From: Alviniconcha marisindica
Taxonomy: Eukaryota; Mollusca; Gastropoda; Provannidae
DNA length: 64,000 nt
NCBI GenBank assembly: GCA_018857735.1
Contig: JABMCL010002130.1
Span: 873,501-937,500, forward strand
Reading direction: 5' to 3'
Positions 37,965-52,200 of the stretch are shown one piece after another. Under the pieces are notes generated by a model. That model was not told the DNA's origin and made no database searches. It was given only the letters and a program-made list of their open reading frames with translations. How positions within the stretch are numbered: position 1 is the first letter of the stretch; each line of letters starts with the position of its first letter. The translations under genes and the position numbers were made by a program.

Positions 37965-40900
37965 ATGTCTGCCTTCACAAAGATTTTCAGATTTTCAGCT
38001 GTTTTGAACAGGTAAAACTTAAACTTTTAACGTCAGCTTTTCTTTTGTTTGTATTTTGATAGTCCTGATGTGGGCACGAATGTTTTGGGGTAAACGCACA
38101 AAAGAGCGTCTGCTACTCAGTGATCACTTATCTGTTACCAGTATGGACTTTGGACGGAGTTTTTTTCCCTTCTGCTTATTGTATCAGTTGCGGTGCATAT
38201 AACAGGGGTCCGAGGTAGGTTACCCAAGTTTTTGCGTCAACTCCACAGATGGAGGCATTTTCACTTTGTACACATTTTTATTCTGAAGTTCATGGATGTT
38301 GAGAGCGAGATACGTGTGCCTTCACAAAACTTTCTTCTTCCGCAGAGTGACGCCCATCATGTTGAAGATCATGTCACTGTAGTGTTAGGGACTGCACAGC
38401 AGTTAAAAAACAAAGCAAACTAAAACAAACAAACACTACAAAGAAACAAACAGACACTGAGTTTTGAGTGTCCCACCGTCATTTCACGTCTCGGACTAGG
38501 ACTAGGAGGCCATTCCGGCTACCGTAGTGGTCACCGGGGGCAAACCCCACCGGCACAGCCCTAGCGATCATCAACACTACTTACCGGTTTGGTGATTTTG
38601 GGGGACATGAACGGAAAGACTCAAGGGTGGGTGCAGCGGCCATGTTCTCAGTGAGATTGTGCCAATCCTCATTCCTTGATTGTAAATTGGGAGAAAAGGA
38701 CGATTCCGATTTTCAGCCGTTTTGAATCTAGGTAAAAATACTTTTAGAGTCAGCATTTCTCTTGTTTTTATTTTGATAGTCTTGGGTGCGATGTTTTGGG
38801 ATAAACTCACAAAAGAGTGTCTGCTACACAATGCTCACTTGCTGGTGTAGACTCTGGAAGGACTTTTTTTTCTTCTTCTATTTTTTCCTGCTAATTAATA
38901 TCAATTGCCCAGCACAGGGGACTGAGGTTGGTTACCTTTGTTTTTGACATGATCATGTGACAGTGCATTCTTTTACCAGTAAACAGACACCAATATTTTC
39001 ATTTCCCTGGGACACAGCTTTTAATATTTTTAATCAACAGGCAAAACAAGACAGCAACTGTTTAGAAATGAGTGCAGAATAAGCTTTTCATCATCTGTTG
39101 TCATCAGTCATGGTGCCACCAGAAGCACTGGAAAACCCCTTTTAAAAGGGTGGCCAGCTAGAAAGAGTTCTACGACTGTGAAGTCAGTATGTTTACTGAA
39201 CAGTTTGAAGACCCCAATGCGGTATATTATCTATTATCTGCACAATCTCACTGCAGTCTCAGAGTCAGAGTCAGACATATGACTCCCAGTCTTTTAATTT
39301 GCCATGCCACCTGGAACATCACAGTCTCCCTCAACCAACTGTGTCTCCTCCTCACAGTCACACTGACTGGTACCATTCTGTACTGTGGTGTACAGCTCAT
39401 GCATTCACCCCGGCACCAGGCCCAGACCCTCCTGCTGGGGACACCAGCACCACAGGCACAGCTGTATTGCACATTCATGACTGACTGTTTGGGACACCAG
39501 CACCACAGCTGTATTGCACATTCATGACTGACTGTTTGGGACACCAGCACCACAGCTGTATTACACATTCATGACTGACTGTTTGGGACACCAGCACCAC
39601 AGCTGTATTACACATTCATGACTGACTGTTTGGGACACCAGCACCACAGCTGTATTGCACATTCATGACTGACTGTTTGGGACACCAGCACCACAGCTGT
39701 ATTGCACATTCATGACTGACTGTTTGGGACACCAGCACCACAGCTGTATTGCACATTCATGACTGACTGTTTGGGACACCAGCACCACAGCTGTATTACA
39801 CATTCATGACTGACTGTTTGGGACACCAGCACCACAGCTGTATTGCACATTCATGACTGACTGGGTGGGACACCAGCACCACAGCTGTATTGCACATTCA
39901 TGACTGACTGGGTGGGACACCAGCACCACAGCTGTATTACACATTCATGACTGACTGTTTGGGACACCAGCACCACAGCTGTATTGCACATTCATGACTG
40001 ACTGCAGGTCCACGACATACAGTACCTACAGGAAATGCCAACAGAAAAGGCTGTCGCACATCTGGCCAACTGTCAGTGTTACATACCACATGGCCTGACA
40101 TGAGGTGGCTATTTCTTTCCTATCAGTACTGCTCCAGTGTATGATCTCATGTTGGTGCTTGTGGCGGTATATATATAATATATAATATATATATATTATA
40201 TACATATCAGGCTGTTTCACATTTATATATCAGTGCTTGACCACTGGACAGAGTTCTGCCTTCTGAGACTGATCCAGCAGCATCTTGATGTTGAATTTGT
40301 GATGGAGTGGGCCCCATCCTGAGATTCAAAGGGGTTGGGGTGTAGTTTCAAATTGTTTGCTATCTCCTAACAAAATATTTAGATGCACAGTCACTAACAC
40401 TAACATTGTTGGGGGGGGGGGGGGGGGGGGGACCTTTTCTTTTTCTTTTTCTCTAGAAAGATATTTAAAGTCATCCACAGACCTCAGGTCATTTCTTTCA
40501 TGAGTTTAGTAGTACAGAGCGAGCAAGAATCGCAGTTTAGACTAGTTAGTTCTTGGCTTTTAATTTTCCTCTGAACCGCAGAGGGTCATTAGTTAGTTCA
40601 TGGATTTCTGTGTGTGTGCATGCATGTGTGCATGCCTTGGATTTCTGTGTGTGTGCATGCATGCGTGCATGCCTTGTTTAACTTCTGTTTCCACTGCAGG
40701 GGGTTCACAGCACAGATAGGCAAGTTCCATCAAGGCATTGTGTACAGGATGCCAGCCTATGACGCTCAGTTTGAAATCGCAAAGGAGAAGCTCAGCAAGC
40801 TGAAAGAAGAGCCTGACAACACTGTGAAGCTTCAGATCTACGCACTCTTTAAACAGGTAAATGGCTGGACCTGACAACACTGTGAAGCTTCAGATCTACG

Positions 40901-43165
40901 CACTCTTTAAACAGGTAAATGGCTGGACCTGACAGCACTGTGAAGCTTCAGATCTACGCACTCTTTAAACAGGTAAATGGCCGGACCTGACAGCACTGTG
41001 AAGCTTCAGATCTCGCACTCTTTAAACAGGTAAATGGCCGGACCTGACAGCACTGTGAAGCTTCAGATCTCGCACTCTTTAAACAGGTAAATGGCCGGAC
41101 CTGACAGCACTGTGAAGCTTCAGATCTACGCACTCTTTAAACAGGTAAATGGCCGGACCTGACAGCACTGTGAAGCTTCAGATCTGCGCACTCTTTAAAC
41201 AGGTAAATGGCCGGACCTGACAGCACTGTGAAGCTTCAGATCTGCGCACTCTTTAAACAGGTAAATGGCCGGACCTGACAGCACTGTGAAGCTTCAGATC
41301 TGCGCACTCTTTAAACAGGTAAATGGCCGGACCTGACAACACTGTGAAGCTTCAGATCTGCGCACTCTTTAAACAGGTAAATGGCCGGACCTGACAACAC
41401 TGTGAAGCTTCAGATCTACGCACTCTTTAAACAGGTAAATGGCCGGACCTGACAACACTGTGAAGCTTCAGATCTACGCACTCTTTAAACAGGTAAATGG
41501 CTGGACCTGACAACACTGTGAAGCTTCAGATCTACGCACTCTTTAAACAGGTAAATGGTTGGAAGGATAGATGTGCAATGTAAAGCTGATGAAAACGGCA
41601 TTCCAGCACATAAACAGTTCAAAGAATGCTAATTTAATATGATAATGCAAAACATGTATTAATTTTCACAGTAAATGCCTTTTTCAAAGCCACAGAACAA
41701 CAGTTAAATGATGATAATTGAAAATATTGTACTTATCTGCTTGCAGTTGGGGTTTGTTGAATGCAGGGAGTGTCTGGAAGTCTTTTTTAATTTTATTGTC
41801 AGTGTTGTTGATAAAAACAGCATTATGTGTCATAATCATTTTAAAGTCAATACAAACAGTAATTTCAGCCATATGCATAAATCATTAAACGATAAAATGT
41901 AATTGAAAGGACAACAACAGCAACAAGAAATGGGGGGGGGGGGGGGGGGGGAGAGAAAAAAGAATAAAAAGAGATAGAAAAATTCATCAAACTGAACCAT
42001 TAAGTTTGAAATTGAACTGATAGCGCTTTGTTAGCATGTTATTGTTACTGAAACTCAGGAAAGATTGTTCATGTGTTTTTCACATTTTGATTACAAACTC
42101 AATCTCATGACTGTTGTTTAGGCAACCAGAGGTCAGTGTGATGCACCCAAACCAGGCACTCTGGATTTTGTTGGCAAGGCAAAATGGGATGCCTGGAATA
42201 AACTTGGCAGCATGTCACAGGTATTACACATTGCATTATACCCCCTCTTCCGTCTCTTCTACTTCTGTGGTGTGGTAGAATGTGTCTAGCCAGTGCATGA
42301 TGCTTGCATCACACTCCAACTGTCCAAGCCTTGCTTTCTGGTACCCTTCCTCCAAACGCTGCAATAACTGGTTACACTGCTGAGCCGGCACTCCTTATCT
42401 CCACCCATCTGTCTACCGACACACTGAGCACCCTCCAAAAGGTTTGGGTGCCACTAAGACTGCGGAAACGCCTGATGTAATTTGAGTTGTCTCTGACAAA
42501 TTTACTGCTATTTGATCACTGACTGACAGTTTGGGGAGACCTGTGGCATAATCAGTTGTGGCAGTGATAGAAGGAAGGCTGTTGCAAACAAGCGCTTAGA
42601 GTGTGTGGTTGCATGTCACCATGTGTCTGGCATTCCTGTTGGTGCAGAGACCCCAAGTATATGTCTGGCCCATCCTCTGGTTTTCAGTATTTCCCCAGCA
42701 CGGTCAGTCAGTACCTAACATGGAATGTGTGCCCTGTGTGGGGTTTACTGTGCTTACTCATTTACTGAACATACCATTCATTTGTAAGCAGTGTGAATCA
42801 CAAACTGTAAAGTACAATGCTCTACAATGCCATGTCACAGACAGTGGAAATTTAGAGCAAGTCCTAAAACCAATCTGGCCAGGTGTTTATAGAGGGGTGC
42901 TCTTTTTTCTTCTTCCACTTTGGTTCTTTTTTCTTCTTCCACTTTGGTTCTTTTTTCTTCCTGTGGAAGAGACAGAATAAAGAGTGAGAGAAAAGTGGTT
43001 CTGGAGACAAAGATCTAAAGCAGCCTGACCCCCACACACAGACTCCTCTGTACAGAGTGTACAAGATTATGCTGCTTCTAACACTGAATAATCATAACAC
43101 AGGGCCTACAACTGTACTCATAATATTGCAGATAGAAAAGTTGAAAAACCACATGTAACCTGACT

Positions 43166-43244
<79 letters not shown>

Positions 43245-46200
43245 TTTTTTTTTTTTATTATTTTTTATTATGTCATAGTAACATAACAAATAATTTTGTA
43301 CTTGATTTTCAATGTAGGATGATGCTCAGAAGGAATACATCAACCTGGTCAACAGTTTGTCTGGAGAAGAAGAAGCCTCAACCCCAGCTGAGTCGGCAGG
43401 CGGTGAAGATAGCTACCAAGGCCTGAAGGTCAGCAAGGACAAGAAGTTGTTGCGCATCCAACTTGACAGACCCACGAAGAAAAATGCCCTCACCTGGGAG
43501 GTATGCAAAGGAAGTGTTGCACTTCAAGCGCATTGCCAAACTCCCAGCACTGGTTTACAACACCCTTCCTCCAACCACTGCCATAAATGGTTACACCGGC
43601 TATGAAAGGTTTTTCCTTGGTGCTTACTTAAACAGGGGTAAATTTGTAACGTCCAACTGAGATTATGTAAGGCATTTCTTTTATAACTGCCCAGATTGCT
43701 TTTAACACCAGCACAAATAAAACCAGAATCATTTGAATCAACTATTTTGGGGGCAGATGCGCTGCATGCTTACATATGTGCTTCGGTGCTATTTTGCTTC
43801 CAGACTTCTTACAACCCTAGACCTTTTGGAGGGTGCTGACAGCATCAGTGGACAGATGTGTGGAGATAAGGCTGCTCCTTCAGTAGCATATCCAGTTATG
43901 GCAGAGTTTGGAAGAAGGATGGTGGAAAGCAAGGCTTTGAGTGTGGCACATTGCATCTTTGTTGTTGTTTTACAAACAGATAGTCAAGGGAGAGAACTGG
44001 ATGTGATCGCACCAGAGATGATTTTTTTTCACAGTTGTTAAGGTAGAGAAGTGGTGTGGTCACACCAGAGAGGCATTTTTTCACAGAGAGACGGATGAAG
44101 GAGAGAAGTGGATGGGGTCGCACCACAGAAGATTTTTTTCACAGAGAGACAGTTGAAGGAGAGAAGTGGATGTGATCGCACCAGGGAAATCCAAACAAGC
44201 AAAAGGTTAAAAAGACTGCTCTTTTTAATAGGACAATGCAAAACCTGTGAAATTTGGGGCAAACCCCTTTTTATGATTTTTTAAATTATTTTTTATCGGT
44301 GATTCAGGTCTTTCTTATTGTGTTGATGTGGTGTTTTTCAAATACTATTTACCTCCCTTTGTTGACGCTGCAAGCACTCAGAGCCTCAGTCTGCTGCAGG
44401 CTTTGAGTCTAGAAAGGTCCAGTTGGTTTTCTGCCAACAGCCAGATGCATTTCACTCAAGATGTTCCATCAGTGGCACAGTACTGATCTAAGCAGAATAT
44501 GCTCTTCTTAGGGTGCGGATAGCTTTTAATGGAGATAGCTGTCTCATTTCCAGCTGGAAAGTTTTGTTTAGTTTTGTATGAAGTTTTGTTATTTCAGTCA
44601 TTAAGTTTACATAGCATCATTTTGTTCATATGCTGTCTAATTTGACCAGAAATGAGCTAATAATGGTTTGGAGTTGCCCCAATAGATCACTGCTTTTCTG
44701 GAACACCACAATATGTTGTCAAAAGTCCGCTCCACAGAGAAAAGCACAAACAAAATGCAACAAAACACAAGAAACTGCCCATGAAAAAAGGGCTGGTGAT
44801 GCTGACAACGTTAAAAATCAAGACTGAATTGAGCAGTACTTTCAGTCGCAATTTTGTTGCTGCTGATCGTGTTCTTTTCACCTTTTCCTATGACTGGCAG
44901 AGTAATTTTCCAATGGAATCTGAGAAGGCTGGTTTCTTTAAAAAGCCTACCTGCTGGAAGTTCATCATTTTTAAAGGGGATCTAACTCACTTATGCCAGC
45001 TTATTGTTCTGTAGTGCAGTGACTGTCTTTTGGTGCTGTTAGTGTTATGCCCAGTCCTCTCCATTCATAGGTGCACCTTTATTTGTGCTATGTCCGGAAA
45101 GAATCAATCCATTTTGAGTAATTTAGTAGCAAGTCATAATTTACATAAAGCAAATAATATAAGCACATTAATCCGTGGACTGAATGAACCCAAATCATGT
45201 TTCACCTGATCATTCAGTGTTGTGATTCCCAGAAGTTGCCACCATCCGTGGAAGAAAATGAATGTGATGGTTTGCTCTTGGGACAGTTAAAGCATCACAT
45301 TAATCTTTTGTGCTTGGTGTGCTAATGTTTCCCCGTATGTAACATTGATTTTCCTCTTGCCTTTGCCGCTCTTCAGATGTACACCGGCATTGCCACCATT
45401 CTGCGCCAGGCTGCAGAGGACAAGGGTGTTTCTGTGGCTGTCATCACAGGTAGGAATCCTAGTCAAATTCAGATGTTGTGTGGTCGGATGGAGACCCTGC
45501 GGCAAACTGCCAACTTTGCCATGGCAACCAACCTGGCAGTACAGCATTGCAAATGGAATGCAGAAGAAAAGGAAGAAATTGTGTGAGTGTGGTGCACTTA
45601 AAAGAACCAAGTGAGTAGTGTTCACGCGCCCTTATGCTCTGCTAATTATTGCAAATTTCGCTTGATTAGTCTCCTGTTTTTATAAGTTGACGTGATAGCA
45701 TTGTTGCTCGTGATGTGGCTGTTATCGTGGTACCAGTTTTGTGTGTCACTTCCACTGGAAGTGAGGACAGTTGGTCTTGTTCTGTTTCTATAAGTCCTGA
45801 CAATACTCTCTGTTTTACACCGCTTGCCGCCAGCCGGTCATGTTGAGCCTGTGTTCAGTGACAGCGTGTTCAGTGCACCCTGTGCGTCGCAACAACCGTG
45901 AGCTACACAACACAGAGAAGAAAGTGTTGTTTGCCACCTGTTCCGCCCCTGTCCCCCGCTACACTTGACATGACCTTCTGTCTTTGGATATCGCTGCCAC
46001 ATCTCCCCCTTCCTCTCCCCCCAGCTGATCACACGTCTATCACATCTCGGCACGCCGATCGAGAAGAGGAGGGAAGAATGAACGGAGGAAGATCAAAGTG
46101 ATCGTCAGTTTTCGTGATCGACTGCCATCCGATTCTTCCAGCTCTCCAACCCCCTGTCAACACACCACTTCCGTACCACCTTCCTCTCCACCCAGTGACC

Positions 46201-49200
46201 GTGACGACCTCTCAGCCTCTCGCTCAGCGCTCCACTGCGTCCCCCTTCACAGACAGCTACTTCACATTCCCCTTAGTTCTCCCTCAGCCGAAAACACACT
46301 CCTTCTGTGCCTCTTCAGTGCAAGATCCGTCGGCACTTCCATGAGGAGGTCCAACATATCCTCCTTCATTCAGGACAATAACATCGACATCATGCTGCTG
46401 ACGGAGACCTGGCTGCGCCCTGCCGGTGACGAGGCCAAGATCGCTGACCTGGCTCCGCCAGAGTACTCAGTCCTTTCCTTCCCCCGCTCTGCAGGGGGTC
46501 CGGCACAAAAGGCGGGGGCATCGCCTTCGTCATAAGGGACTCTCTTAAGCCGCATGTTGATACCACTTCGTCCTTTCCCGTTCAGCACCCCTGCTTTGAA
46601 ACCGCTCAGCTGACTAACATACAACAAGCAGCTAACCAACTTGTTGTGTATCTACCGCCCTCCACCCAGCAAAAAGAACAAATTCTCTGACTCCATGTTT
46701 TTCGATCAGTTTTCTGACTTCCTTGAACACTCTGACAGTCTGCCTGGCAAAACACTCCTTATAGGTGACTTTAACTTTCATTTTGAAAATGTAGAAAACT
46801 ACACGATATCATAGACATGTTTAACCTAACCCAGTCCGTTTCTGAACCTACTCACAACCAAGGCCATCTGCTCGACTTAGTGTTTTCCAAGTGTTTTCCA
46901 AGCAAAGTGATAACATCCTCATTTCTACAAAACTACACCATGGACTAACATCTGACCACACAGCCATCTTGTGCAAACTTGATGTATCTGTACCTGTACA
47001 GAAACCTGAAACTTTTTCATACCAATGCCTCAAAAAGATTGACACCGGCACCTTTAAACAAGATCTTTCTCACGCTGTCTCACAAGTCAGTTCTATCAGT
47101 GACTACAATAACCATCTCTGTTCTGTCCTTGACAAGCACGCCCCTCTCTGCCGTTGCACAGTCCATACAAGGAAGCCGACGCCCTGGTTCAGCAGTATTG
47201 CGGAGCAGTTCTGTGAGCTGAAACAGGAGAGATGATGGCTCAAATCTAAGCTCACCGTCCACAAACAGATATACGATTCCATTAAACAGAATGTAACAAA
47301 CATTGTAGATAAAGCCAAACAAGCCTACTACTCTGCTAAAATTCAGTCAAGCACAACCTGTAAACAGCTCTTTCAAAACTTCAGCACCATCCTCAGCAAA
47401 AGCAGATCTTCACCTCTTCCTTCAACATTTGACTCTGATGACCTTCCGAATGTCTTTTCTGATTACTTCACTGAGAAAATCTGCACCATCAGAAACAATT
47501 TCCGTCCTCCAAACCCATCTGGTTGCCCTGATACCTCTTTTGCGCGAAATCCCTTGCTAACTTTTGAGCCTGTCACTGATGAATTTGTCTTAAAAATAAT
47601 CAACAGTGCATCTGCCAAGTCTTGTGAACTTGATCCCATTCCCACCACGCTTCTTCATGAAAACCTTGACATCCTCTTGCCAACCATCATGAACATCATC
47701 AACACATCTCTTACCACTGGCATTGTCAAACCTCTGTTGAAAAAGCCATCACTTGACAAAAATCTTTTGAAAAACTACCGTCCCATTTCTAACCTTCCAT
47801 TTCTGTCCAAAATTCGTGGAAAAGTCATTCTCCACAAACTTCTCTCCCATCTCCAAGAAAACAACCTCAGCAATCCCTTTCAGTCAGCCTATCGAGCAGA
47901 ACACAGCACTGAGACCGTTTTGTTACGTATTGTAAACGATATTCTTTCCACTCTGGACAATGACAACATTTCTGTTCTTGTTTTGTTGGATCTTTCTGCC
48001 GCTTTTGACACTATTGACCACCAAATTCTCCTCTCCCGCCTGAACTCTGTTTTTGGCATTCAGTCTACTGCACTCCAGTGGTTTCACTCATACCTCTCAG
48101 ACAGATATCAGTCCACTTCAGTCAATAACTTGTCTTCGTCACCATCACAGCTAATGTACGGCGGTGTGCCTCAGTGCTCAGTACTGGGGCCCATTCTCTT
48201 GGTCCTGTACACTACGCCTCTCTCCAATATCATAGCTAACCACTCTGTAAACCTTCAGCTTTTCGCAGATGACACACAGCTCCAGAAATCCACTCCTCTC
48301 AGCGAAGTGACCAACCTCACCAAAGAACTCAATGCATGCACAGACAACATAAAAACATGGATGACGGAAAATCAACTCAAACCGAACGACAACAAAACAG
48401 AAGCTCTTCTCTTTCCCTTTTCGTCTTCCTTGAAACCTTCTACCGTTCCCTCCCTGACTCGATTACTCTTGGCTCTCACAACATCCCCTTCTCTGATTCT
48501 GCCAGGAATCTTGGATTCATTCTTGACTCAAACTGTCCATGGAGAAGCACGTCATAAAAATCTGCCAAACTGCTTATTTCAAGCTTAAACGCATTAGTTC
48601 AATCCACAGGTTTCTCACTGAAGACGCAACCAAGACTTGTTATTCCTATATCCTTTCACAGCTTGACTACTGCAACTGTCTCCTCATGGGTACACCTAAT
48701 TCTGTCATCCAACCTCTCCAGAAAATTCAAAACTTTGCTGCAAGACTTGTTCTCTTGGCACCCTGTCACCACCACTCAACACCTCTCCTGGAAAAACTGC
48801 ACGGCTTCCCATTTCAGAACGTATTAAGTATAAAGTCACTTGTATGTGTTTCAGTGCTATAAATGGTTCTGATCCTGCTTACCTCTCTGAACTGCTGCAT
48901 GTCTACACTCCGTCTCGTACACTACGCTCTTCTTCTGACACCCGCATGCTGGAAATCCAACAATACAAACAAGAGACTCACAGCTTTCACACTTCTCTTG
49001 CTTTAGACCCCACTTGAATTCACTCCCAAAGACCTTAGACACTGCTCAACCCTGTCATCTTTTAAAGCCAAACTGAAAACCTTCCTCTTCTCACAGTATT
49101 TCCATCCTAACTAATATCAGTACCCAGTTTCTGCTACAGTCAGGTGAGTGTGCTCACAGGTGAATGTCTTCACAGGTGAGTGTGCTCACAGATGAGTGTC

Positions 49201-52200
49201 CTCACAGGTGAATGTCCTCACGGGTGAATGTCTTCACAGGTGAGTGTCCTCACAGGTGAATGTCCTCACAGGTGAATGTCTTCACGGGTGAGTGTGCTCA
49301 GTTAGGAGCCTGTCAGATTCACAAGCTGGGTGTTGACCTAAAGGCAAGCGAACTGAGTGCAAGGCCAGCAGAACTATGACGGCATAATAATAATAATAAA
49401 TAATATTTTTGCTGTCCCATCTCGGAAGTGCCAGGGGTGCTTACACAGGCCTGCAGATACGTGCATTTCATACTACAGACACGCATGCATGCACGCGCAC
49501 ATACACACACACATGTACAAATGCACACACACCAAACTAGCTTCTGTGAACTACGAATGTGCAAGCCCAGATTTCAGAGCTGGAAGAGGATGTTTGTTTA
49601 TCGTTAGCTGCAGCCACCAGAGGCCTGTGGCTGTTGATTCTGTTGGACCAGTAGTTTTGATCAGGCCTCATATCTCTCACACATTTTGGGGACTGCACTG
49701 AGAATTGCCTTTATAACGTTTTTGTTTTGTTTGTTTCTACTATAGGAACCGGAGACTACTACTGCAGTGGCAATGATTTATCCAATTTCACCAACGTCAA
49801 GCCAGACCAGATGCAAGAGATGGCACTGAATGGAAAGAAGGTTCTTCTGTGAGAATCTTTCCTTTTATTCTCTTGCTTAGTGCCCTTGCTTTCTGAGTTG
49901 CTTTCGTCCTTTCTTTGTGGAAGTCATGCTGATTTTCTTGTTTAGTTAGAGTTACTTTAGAAAAAGTAATTTTGTGTGTAGCATGCATGGTATGGGGGAA
50001 GGCAGAGGCTGATGTGAGTTAATAGATTGTTCAGAATTGTTGTTGTTGTTGTTGTCAGTCCCCTGCAAAGCAAATGAATTATGGCTATGAACAGCTAAGG
50101 TGCTACCTCTCCTAGTTCTAAAATCCGAAACGAGAATGACAGCCAGCCTTTTCTCTCCTAGTTCTGTTTCATGGGCCTGTAATGTGAATCTGCTTGTCTT
50201 TTTCCAGTAATTTTGTGAATGCCTTCATCGACTTCCCTAAACCTCTGATTGCCTTGGTGAATGGGCCAGCAGTGGGCGTGTCTGTCACGGTGCTGGGACT
50301 CTTTGATGCTGTCTACTGTACTGATAGAGTGAGTGACTCTTTGATGCTGTCTACTGTACTGATAGAGTGAGTGACTCTTTGATGCTGTCTACTGTACTGA
50401 TAGAGTGAGTGACTCTTTGATGCTGTCTACTGTACTGATAGAGTGAGTGACTCTTTGATGCTGTCTACTGTACTGATAGATTGAGTGACTCTTTGATGCT
50501 GACTACTGTACTGATAGAGTGAGTGACTCTTTGATGCAGACTACTGTACTGTAGTGTTTGTGTGTGTGTGTGTGTGTGCATGTGTACCTTTGTGCATGCA
50601 CGTGTGTGTGTGTGTGTGTGTGTGTGATGGAATCCATGATCTTATCAGACCAGGAATGACATTCCATTTTTACAAGCAGAATATATATATGTATGTGTGT
50701 GTGTGCAAGTTAATGTTTGTGTGTACAAACAATTTTTTTCAGGCCACATTCCACACACCATTTTCTCAGCTGGGTCAGTCCCCTGAGGGGTGTTCATCGT
50801 ACATCTTTCCCAAGATCATGGGCAATGCCAAAGCCGGAGAGCTGCTGTTGTTCAACAAAAAGATCACAGCACAGGAAGCGTTTGAGAGAAATTTGGTGAC
50901 CCAAGTCTTTCCCGAAAATGTTTTCCACAAAGAGACAGAGGCCTTGGTGTCATACTATGCTTCACTACCCCCGCAGGTAACCAGGACTGCCTGTCAGTCT
51001 GCCTGCCCTTTGTCTCTGTCTGTCTGCCTGCCCTTTGTCTCTGTCAGTCTGCCTGCCCTTTGTCTCTGTCTGTCTGCCTGCCCTTTGTCTCTGTCAGTCT
51101 GCCTGCCCTTTGTCTCTGTCTGTCTGCGTGTAGACCATGATTCTAATTTATACTAAGTATAGCGCTTCTCAAGAAGTCCTACACACAAAGCGGAGCTGCA
51201 GCTTTCTCAGAGCTGCTGACTCCCAACCACCAGACAGAAACAGAGCAACTGCTGAAATGACAGGAGGTATGATTTGTGTGAAAGATGCAGTATTTATATA
51301 TTATACCGAGACAGCGCATTCCACACCCAAATGGGAGGATGGGCACGGAGAGTTAGTGCCCTTGGTGGCTGCCTGAGTGGTGAACTGCAAGGACTAATAT
51401 ACAGTAGTCTTGGCTAACATATGGCTGATCGTGTGAAGAAACCATATTCGTGGTGTCTTTGCTTAGAGCAAAAGAAATCAAAGTGGGAAGGGAATGATAT
51501 TAGGCACAATTATGACGTCTTCTTTCTAACAACACTTTGTGGTCTATGCCATGCTCCTGCTGCTGTCAGTAAAAAGAGATGCTGCTCCATCCAGTCTATC
51601 AAAAAGCCTGCTCCATCCAGTCAGTCAAAAAGCCTGCTCCATCCAGTCGGCTTGATCCAAGGCAAACAACCAAGATCTCTCCTGACTTATTTTAACTGGT
51701 GTACGAAGGACTGTGTTGTCTTGGAATAGAATCTTTGCTTGTGTTCTGAATGGAAAAACATCTTCTTCTTCTTCTTCTTCTTTTATTTCCTTCTTTTTTC
51801 TCTCCAAAAATTGTGCTGTGATGCTAGAAATGTCTCAAGGTTGTCTACATGGGTATGGGCAGGCGAAGCTACAGGTTAGAGTTGGCTCAAGGTTGTCTAA
51901 ATGGGTATGGGCAGGCCTAGCTACAGTTTAGAGTTGGCTCAAGGTTGTCTAAATGGGTATGGGCAGGCCAAGCTACAGTTTAGAGTTGGCTCAAGGTTGT
52001 CTAAATGGGTATGGGCAGGCCTAGCTACAGCTTAGAGTTGGCTCAAGGTTGTCTAAATGGGTATGGGCAGGCCAAGCTACAGGGTAGAGTTGGCTCAAGG
52101 TTGTCTAAATGGGTATGGGCAGGCCATGCTACAGGTTAGAGTTGGTGGAAATGAACCTACCATTCTGTGTCAACTGCTTTTCCTTTTGCAGAGCTTACAG

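Noticed and set aside
38460..38600. Sequence with CTACTTACCGG considered as a U1 snRNA-like gene
   Set aside because: Only the first few bases resemble the U1 5' end; no snRNA body or Sm site follows.
43357..44262. ORFs past the ECI2-A exon 4 donor
   Set aside because: They run into MITE copy 2 and the 62-bp repeat; only 43318-43500 is coding.
46098..48862. Retrotransposon ORFs as host genes
   Set aside because: Endonuclease and reverse transcriptase motifs with frameshifts identify a dead LINE copy.
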